Source: Kitasatospora viridis (GTDB lineage: Bacteria > Actinomycetota > Actinomycetes > Streptomycetales > Streptomycetaceae). Taken from it: a stretch of 64,000 bases of DNA. Shown piece by piece: positions 59,129 through 64,000 of the stretch (position 1 is the stretch's first letter; each line of letters starts with the position of its first letter). A model generated the notes under the pieces. It did not search any database. It saw nothing but the letters and a program-made list of their open reading frames with translations, and was not told where the DNA came from. The stretch spans positions 434,001 through 498,000 of the forward strand of contig NZ_VIWT01000002.1 of the NCBI RefSeq assembly GCF_007829815.1. The letters run 5' to 3'. The translations under genes and the position numbers were made by a program.

Positions 59129-60474
59129 GCGTGGCCGACCCGCAGGAGCGTCGCCTCGCCGAGGGGCCGGCCGAGCAGCTGCATGCCGATCGGCAGGCCC
59201 GCCGCGTCGTGACCGACCGGAACGGTTAGGGCGGGCAGGCCGGTGATGTTGGCGGGGGCGCACAGCCGCACGTAGGCGTCGGAGACGGACTCGGTCGTGC
59301 CGTCAGGCCAGTCGACCGTCTCCTCACCGGCCCCGACCGCGGGCATCGGGACGCTCGGGGCGGCGACCACGTCGACCTGCTCCAGCAGCCGCGCCCACTC
59401 GGCGCGCATCAGCGTGCGGGCGCGCTGGGCGCGCAGGTAGTCGCCGGCGCTCATCAACTCGCCGGCCTCCAGCAGGATCCGGACGTCCTCCTGGTACAGC
59501 TCGGGAAGCGTGCGCAGGGTGCGTTCGTGGTAGGCGCCGGCCTCCGGCACCATCAGGCCCCACTGGGTGGCCCGGATGTAACGGGTCATCGGGATGTCGA
59601 CCTCGACGAGCTGCGCCCCCTGCGCCGCCAACTGCCCGACGGCGTGCCGGACGGCGGTCTCCACCTGCGGGTGGACGTGGTCGAAGTAGTAGTTGCGCGG
59701 CAGACCGATCCGCAACCCCGTCAGGTCCGCGTCGGGGCCGGGCCGGTAGTCGGCGGCGGGCACCGGCAGCGAGGCGGGATCGCGCGGATCGTGGCCGGCC
59801 AGTGCGGCCAGCACCAGGGCCGCGTCCTCGACGGTGCGGGTGATCGGGCCGACGTGGTCCAGCGACCAGGACAGCGAGGTGACGCCGTGTCGGGGGACCA
59901 GGCCGTAGGTCGGCTTGAGGCCGACGACCCCGTTGAGCGCGGCGGGCACCCGGATCGACCCGCCGGTGTCGGTGCCCAGGGCGAAGGTGGCGCTGCCCGA
60001 GGCGACGGCCACCGCGGAGCCGCCGCTGGAGCCGCCGGCGACCCGGTCGCGGTCCCAGGCGTTGCGGGTCTGCGGGGTGGTCAGGCCGAACGCGAACTCG
60101 TGCGTGTGGGTCTTGCCGAGCAGGATCGCGCCCGCCGCGCCCAGACGTGCGGCGACCGTGCTGTCCGCCGTAGCGCGATGGTCGGCGCGGACCCGGGAAC
60201 TGGCGGTGGTGGCCATCCCGTTGACGTCGATCAGGTCCTTGAGGGCCATCGGGACGCCGTGCAGCGGCCCCCGGTACCGACCCCGTGCCACGTCGCGCTC
60301 GGCCTCGACCGCCTCCCGCCGCGCCCGCTCGGCGGTGAGCGCCACGTAGGCGCCGAGCTGCGGCTCCACCTCCTCGACGCGGTCGAGGACGGAGTCGACC
60401 AGCTCGACGGGGGACAGCCGCCGCTCGCGGATCGCGTCCGCCGCCGCGGTGAGGGACAACTCATACGGCTGCAT
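59083..60474 (-). CDS. Amidase signature family enzyme
   Basis: A 463-aa amidase of the GatA/AtzE type. The catalytic triad is visible: Lys in MALKDLIDVNG (about 77-87), the first Ser in AGGSSGGSAVAVA (about 146-158), and the nucleophile Ser in GTDTGGSIRVPAAL (about 168-181). It hydrolyses an amide to acid and ammonia; the substrate is unknown. It starts inside the end of the small AtzG-like gene, so they are coupled and the two proteins may form a complex. It is convergent with the second ole-like operon and not part of it. Confidence 0.87.
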   Translation of the reverse strand: MQPYELSLTAAADAIRERRLSPVELVDSVLDRVEEVEPQLGAYVALTAERARREAVEAERDVARGRYRGPLHGVPMALKDLIDVNGMATTASSRVRADHRATADSTVAARLGAAGAILLGKTHTHEFAFGLTTPQTRNAWDRDRVAGGSSGGSAVAVASGSATFALGTDTGGSIRVPAALNGVVGLKPTYGLVPRHGVTSLSWSLDHVGPITRTVEDAALVLAALAGHDPRDPASLPVPAADYRPGPDADLTGLRIGLPRNYYFDHVHPQVETAVRHAVGQLAAQGAQLVEVDIPMTRYIRATQWGLMVPEAGAYHERTLRTLPELYQEDVRILLEAGELMSAGDYLRAQRARTLMRAEWARLLEQVDVVAAPSVPMPAVGAGEETVDWPDGTTESVSDAYVRLCAPANITGLPALTVPVGHDAAGLPIGMQLLGRPLGEATLLRVGHAYEQTRPARALATAA

Positions 60475-60718
60475 CGTGCTGCTCCTCGGCGGTGTTGGCG
60501 GTGCTGTTCGCGGTGGTGGTCGCGGTGGTGTCCGTCATGGCGCGGTAGGCGGCGGCGGGCGGGACGTCCGCGAAGTCCAGCTCGCGCAGCACGGCGACGA
60601 CGCCGTGGATGTGGTTGGCCATGGCGGTGACCGCGGCGCGGCGCTCGGCGGGCAGCACGAGTCCGGCGCGGGCCGCCCAGCGAGCGGCCTCCGGTGGGGT
60701 CAGTTCGACGGCGGGCAT
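60461..60718 (-). CDS. AtzG-like (DUF4089) small protein
   Basis: An 85-aa protein ahead of the amidase. Its core (RRAAVTAMANHIHGVVAVLR, ELDFADVPPAAAYR) matches DUF4089/AtzG, a GatC-like partner that stabilises amidases such as AtzE. The C-terminus is a low-complexity Thr/Ala/Asn tail. It overlaps the amidase by 14 bases, strongly implying a two-subunit enzyme. Confidence 0.72.
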   Translation of the reverse strand: MPAVELTPPEAARWAARAGLVLPAERRAAVTAMANHIHGVVAVLRELDFADVPPAAAYRAMTDTTATTTANSTANTAEEQHDAAV

Positions 60719-60793
60719 GGCTGGCCTCCGGTTCTGGTTCCGGCTCGGGCTCGGGTCCGGGTTGGGGTTCGGCGAAGGATTGGCTTTTAGCTC

Positions 60794-61717
60794 TTAGCTC
60801 GGCAGCTGCACGCCCGGCTCGGCGAGCAGCCGGTAGCGGTCGCCCTCCCGGCGGACGGTGCCCGCCGTGGGCCGCGGGAAGTGGGTGCCCATCAGCAGCG
60901 CGTCGGTGTCCGCCACGGCGTCGAGCAACCGGGCACGGGTGCGGATGGCCTGGGCGGAGTCGATGTCGACGCAGCTGTGCACGTGGGGGTGGGAGAGCTG
61001 GACCGGGTGGTGGATGCTGTCGCCGGTGATCAGCGCCCGGCGGTCGCCGCCGCGCAGCTCCACGGCGACCTGCCCCGGCGTGTGCCCCGGAGCCGGGACC
61101 AGGACGATGCCCGGCGCGACCTCGTACCCCTGGTCGGGCACGTCCACCAGGTCGTACTGCCCGGCGTCGCGGACGGGGTGGACGGAGTCGCGGAACATCT
61201 GGGCGCGGGCCTCGTCCAGCTCCGTGCCGGCCCAGTGGTCCCACTCGGTGCGGCTGGTGAGGTAGCGGGCACGGGGGAAGGTGGGCACCCAGGCCCCGTC
61301 GGCCAGGCGGGTGTTCCAGCCGACGTGGTCGGTGTGCAGGTGCGTGGTGATCACCAGGTCGACGGACTCGGGCGGGAAGCCGGCCGCCGTCAGCTGCTCC
61401 AGGAAGTCGGTGTCCAGGCCGTTCCAGGCCGGGTTGGCGCGCTCCTTGCCGTTGCCGATCCCGGTGTCCACGACGATCCGCAGCCCGCCCGCCGTCACCG
61501 CGAAGCTGTGGCTCGCCAGGCGCGGCACCTCGGCGTCGGCGAAGTCCGGGCGCAGCCAGGAGGCCTCGTCCAGCACCTCCTTGGTGGCGCCGGGCAGCAG
61601 CCAGGGGCCGGTCTGCCGCGGCAGTTCGATCTCGTCGACGCGGCGGACGGTGATGCCGCCGAGGTGCCAGCCGGTGCTCGCCGGGGTCGCGGCCTGAGGG
61701 TGCGTCATGGTGTTCAT
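60794..61717 (-). CDS. Metallo-beta-lactamase-fold hydrolase
   Basis: A 307-aa MBL-fold protein. ITTHLHTDHVGWNTR gives the HxHxDH zinc site; APGHTPGQVAVEL, LITGDSIHHPVQL and MGTHFPRPTAG supply the remaining metal ligands (His, Asp, His). The form resembles lactonases and quorum-quenching-type or aryl hydrolases rather than true beta-lactamases. ATG 61717 was chosen, with GGGG-rich sequence upstream. It follows the MFS gene by 67 bases on the same strand. Lactone opening is a reasonable guess. Confidence 0.83.
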   Translation of the reverse strand: MNTMTHPQAATPASTGWHLGGITVRRVDEIELPRQTGPWLLPGATKEVLDEASWLRPDFADAEVPRLASHSFAVTAGGLRIVVDTGIGNGKERANPAWNGLDTDFLEQLTAAGFPPESVDLVITTHLHTDHVGWNTRLADGAWVPTFPRARYLTSRTEWDHWAGTELDEARAQMFRDSVHPVRDAGQYDLVDVPDQGYEVAPGIVLVPAPGHTPGQVAVELRGGDRRALITGDSIHHPVQLSHPHVHSCVDIDSAQAIRTRARLLDAVADTDALLMGTHFPRPTAGTVRREGDRYRLLAEPGVQLPS

Positions 61718-61784
61718 CGGTGGGGCCTTTCGTGTGGGTGGGGCAGGCGAGGCAAACAGGGCGGGTGTGGCAGGTGATAGGCAG

Positions 61785-63005
61785 TCAGCCGGCGATCGGC
61801 CGGCGCACGGTGCGGGCAAGGCCGCCCAGGGCCAGCAGCACCACCGTCACGGCGTAGACCGCGACGGCCGTCCGCAGGCCGTACAGGTTGGTCAGCAGGC
61901 CCGCCAGGACGGCGGGGATGCTCATCGCCAGGTAGCTGAGGACGTAGTAGGAGGCGAGCGTGCCGGCCCGCTCGTCGGGGGCGGCCGGGCCGAGCAGTAG
62001 GCGCAGGGCGCCCTGGGTGACGGCGCCGAAGCCGGTGCCCGCCAGTGCGGTGCCGGCGAACAGGGCCGGCAGGCTGTGCAGCTGAGGGCCGCTCAGGGTC
62101 AGCAGGGCGCCGGGGACCAGCAGTGCGGTGCCTGCGGTGCTCACGGTGCGGGCGGGCAGCCGGCGTGCCGCCTGGACGGCGAGGCCGGCCGTGGCGGTCA
62201 GGGTGAAGAAGACCAGGCCGCCGGTGGCGCGGGAGGCGTGCGGAGCGACCAGCCGGGCGAGCGAGGGGCCGAGGGAGGAGTAGAAACCTCCCAGCGCCCA
62301 GGCGGCGACGACCCCGGGTGCGAGCACCCGGACGGCCGGGCGGGAGGCGGGGGCGACGGCGATGCCGGGCCGCAGCGAGCGCCACGCGCCGGCGTGCGGG
62401 CGCGCCGTCTCGGCGGTGCGGAGCACCGCGGCCGCCTGCGTGGCGAACAGCAGGAGCAGCAGGAGGTACACGGTGCGGGTGGGAGCGGGGGCGAACTGCA
62501 CCAGGGCGATGGCGGCCAGCACGCCGGCCGCCATGCCGGCCACCGGGGCGGTGCCGTTGGCGAGCGTCGCCCGACCGGGGCGGTCGGGGGCCTCGAAGTC
62601 GAGCAGCGCCGCTCCGGCGGCACCGCTGGCCACCCCGGTGGCCAGGCCTTGCAGGATCCGGGCGGCGATCAGCGCCGTGACCCCCTGGGCGGTGGCGAAG
62701 GCGGCCATCGCGACCGCTTCCGCGAGCAGCGCGCCGGCCAGGACGGGGCGCCGGCCCAGGTGGTCCGAGAGGGTGCCCGCGGTCAGCAGCGCGCCGAGCA
62801 GGGCGAGCGCGTAGGCGCTGAACACGACGGTGAGCGTCATCGCCGAGAAGTGCCATTCGGCCTGGTAGAGCGCGTAGAGCGGGGTCGGGGCGCTCGACGC
62901 GGCCAGCAGGCCGACCAGGACGGAGGCGTGCAGGGCGAAGGCGCCGCGGCGGCCGAGCACGGGCCGGCGACGGGGCGGGGACAGCGGGGCGACGATGCTG
63001 AGCAC
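61785..63005 (-). CDS. MFS transporter
   Basis: A 406-aa transporter with about 12 membrane segments. AGTLSDHLGRRPVL is the conserved loop between segments 2 and 3. Other spans include ALHASVLVGLLAAS, VLAAIALVQFAPA and VYAVTVVLLALGGL. It probably exports a small molecule by proton exchange. The gene is the first after the TetR gene on the same strand, and the gap between them contains two related inverted repeats. It is a typical TetR-controlled efflux pump; the substrate is unknown. Confidence 0.87.
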   Translation of the reverse strand: MLSIVAPLSPPRRRPVLGRRGAFALHASVLVGLLAASSAPTPLYALYQAEWHFSAMTLTVVFSAYALALLGALLTAGTLSDHLGRRPVLAGALLAEAVAMAAFATAQGVTALIAARILQGLATGVASGAAGAALLDFEAPDRPGRATLANGTAPVAGMAAGVLAAIALVQFAPAPTRTVYLLLLLLFATQAAAVLRTAETARPHAGAWRSLRPGIAVAPASRPAVRVLAPGVVAAWALGGFYSSLGPSLARLVAPHASRATGGLVFFTLTATAGLAVQAARRLPARTVSTAGTALLVPGALLTLSGPQLHSLPALFAGTALAGTGFGAVTQGALRLLLGPAAPDERAGTLASYYVLSYLAMSIPAVLAGLLTNLYGLRTAVAVYAVTVVLLALGGLARTVRRPIAG

Positions 63006-63020
63006 GGAGTACCTCTCATG

Positions 63021-63046
63021 CCTAAAGGCAAACGTTTTGCTTTAGG
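63021..63046. promoter_or_regulatory. Inverted repeat upstream of the MFS gene (probable TetR operator)
   Basis: CCTAAAGGCAAACG and its near-mirror image TTTTGCTTTAGG form a 26-base palindrome with two mismatched pairs, 16 bases before the MFS start. A related sequence, AAACGCTTAGCTTTTAG, overlaps the end of the tetR gene. It is strikingly AT-rich for this region. Confidence 0.65.
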
Positions 63047-63081
63047 AAGAGTAGGTCTCGCGCCACCCAAAACGCAAACGC

Positions 63082-63651
63082 TTAGCTTTTAGCCTCCAGG
63101 CCGAGCGCCGCCGCCACCAGGCGGTCGGTGTAGGCCTCCGACAGCTCCGAGGGACGGAACAGGATGCGGTACATCAGGGGGGCGACGACGACGTCCAGCA
63201 GGGCCTCCACACCGGGCACGGCCTCCCCGCGCCCGGCCGCGCGCACCCCGATGGCCGTCAACTGCTCGGCGGCGTAGTCGGAGCAGCGCACCGCGTTGCC
63301 CTGCTCGGGGTCGCCCAGCAGGGCGTCACGGACGTACGTGCGGCCCGCCGTCGAGTCCATCTCCTCTGCGAACTGCACCGCCCACGCCGCCAGGTCCGCC
63401 CGCAGACTGCCGTGGTCGGCCGGCGGACCGTCGGGGCGCAACCGCTCCACGGCCACGTCGGAGAGCAACTCCCGCAGATCCCCCCAGCGCCGGTACACGG
63501 TGGACGGCGTCACCCCCGCCCGCGCCGCGATCAGCGGCACGGTCAGGGCGTCCCGCCCCACCTCCGCCTCCAACTCGCGGACGGCCTGGTGCACGGACTG
63601 CTGGACGCGGGCACTGCGCCCGCCGGGGCGTGAGGTAGCTCGGGCACTCAT
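63082..63651 (-). CDS. TetR-family transcriptional regulator
   Basis: A 189-aa repressor. The N-terminal helix-turn-helix includes VQQSVHQAVRELEAE and LIAARAGVTPSTVYRRWG (about 35-52); the Y-R-R-W-G end of the recognition helix is typical of TetR_C_16-like members. The C-terminal helical domain should bind the inducer. It lies upstream of the MFS gene on the same strand, with the palindrome at 63021 between them, so it probably controls the pump and possibly the hydrolase and amidase genes beyond. Confidence 0.87.
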   Translation of the reverse strand: MSARATSRPGGRSARVQQSVHQAVRELEAEVGRDALTVPLIAARAGVTPSTVYRRWGDLRELLSDVAVERLRPDGPPADHGSLRADLAAWAVQFAEEMDSTAGRTYVRDALLGDPEQGNAVRCSDYAAEQLTAIGVRAAGRGEAVPGVEALLDVVVAPLMYRILFRPSELSEAYTDRLVAAALGLEAKS

Positions 63652-63848
63652 GCGCCAAGCTTAACGCGAAGGAGTTGCGAACCCCGCGAGCTCTCCGCGG
63701 CAGTGCAACGCTCAGGGGCGGTCGATCAGCGGCGGAACGGCGGAGCGGTCCGCGACGTCAACGTCTTGTCGTAGGCCCTCACCACCGGCCGCCCGCCGCC
63801 GACGAAAATCCGTTGCCCCTCCGTCACTCGGTCGATAGACAGTCCGGA

Positions 63849-64000
63849 TGTCGACCCTCCTGGCCCCGCTGCGCCTTGCCCCCTTCCGACGGCTCGCCCT
63901 GGGCCGCGCCGTGGCGATGCTGGGGAACGGGGGTGCGCCGATCGCGCTCGCCTTCGCGGTGCTGCGGACCACCGGGTCGCCGACGCAACTCGGTCTGGTG
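63849..64000 (+). CDS. MFS transporter, N-terminal part (runs off the window)
   Basis: Fifty codons are visible from ATG 63849: LLAPLRLAPFRRLALGRAVA, MLGNGGAPIALAFAVLRTTG, SPTQLGLV. The FRxL...G.A.S.LG.G pattern followed by a hydrophobic span and TGSPxxLGLV is the start of many actinomycete MFS permeases. It is divergent from the TetR gene at 63651. The rest lies beyond the window, so nothing more can be said about substrate or completeness. Confidence 0.75.

Noticed and set aside
1..64000. CRISPR arrays, rRNA and tRNA genes
   Set aside because: No regularly spaced repeats, rRNA-like blocks or convincing tRNA cloverleafs were seen on reading both strands.

Overview
The DNA is a very GC-rich actinomycete sequence: third codon positions are almost all G or C, GTG and TTG starts are common, and neighbouring genes are often coupled by 4-base ATGA/GTGA overlaps. 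Gene content (TPR-type XRE regulators, a DUF317 protein, a membrane SARP, a pentalenene-synthase-like terpene cyclase, an AfsR-like NB-ARC/TPR regulator) points to Streptomycetaceae (Streptomyces or Kitasatospora). The mix of insertion sequences, gene fragments and specialised-metabolism genes suggests an accessory chromosomal region rather than the conserved core.

Layout. 1-18.3 kb is a worn accessory region. It has an intact IS1634-type element that split a gene, one intact and two truncated XRE/TPR regulators, three small-molecule phosphotransferase-like proteins, three NUDIX proteins (one fused to a MazG-like domain), a GalU-like nucleotidyltransferase, two methyltransferases, a YdcF protein, and fragments of an SDR, a WbqC protein and IS5- and IS21-type transposases. 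18.8-28.9 kb is a tightly coupled Tad/Flp-type pilus or secretion locus: lipoprotein, secreted protein, SAF/CpaB-like protein, ParA/CpaE-like protein, TadA ATPase, TadB, TadC, Flp-like pilin, two TadE-like and one TadG-like pseudopilins, and a membrane LysM-SARP protein. 29-38.1 kb holds unlinked genes (an unrecognised 555-aa protein, a VOC protein, an IS3-type element with a GGGAAAA frameshift site, a LinA-type nucleotidyltransferase, a propeller-like protein, an inositol-phosphatase-like protein and a terpene synthase). 38.5-39.0 kb encodes a protein whose C-terminus resembles the Rebers-Riddiford motif of arthropod cuticle proteins.

39.0-46.6 kb is an eight-gene minus-strand operon in the order oleB, oleC, oleD, oleA, ACP, ketosynthase, ACP, acyl-ACP desaturase. 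It reads as a head-to-head hydrocarbon (OleABCD) pathway joined to its own small fatty-acid elongation and desaturation set. 47-51.3 kb carries plasmid-like small genes, a TetR-controlled F420-type oxidoreductase/NmrA pair and a fourth NUDIX gene. 51.4-59.1 kb holds an NB-ARC/TPR regulator divergent from a second OleA-like operon: OleA-like synthase, family 2 glycosyltransferase, AMP-forming ligase, cytochrome P450 and NAD-dependent epimerase/reductase. It has no OleB. 59.1-63.7 kb is an amidase, AtzG-like, metallo-hydrolase, MFS and TetR run, and the window ends inside another MFS gene.

The strongest candidates for something undescribed are the Ole operon with built-in KS/ACP/desaturase, the second OleA operon without OleB but with glycosyltransferase and P450, and the cuticle-motif protein. 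All functions are inferred by reading the sequence; no database search was run.
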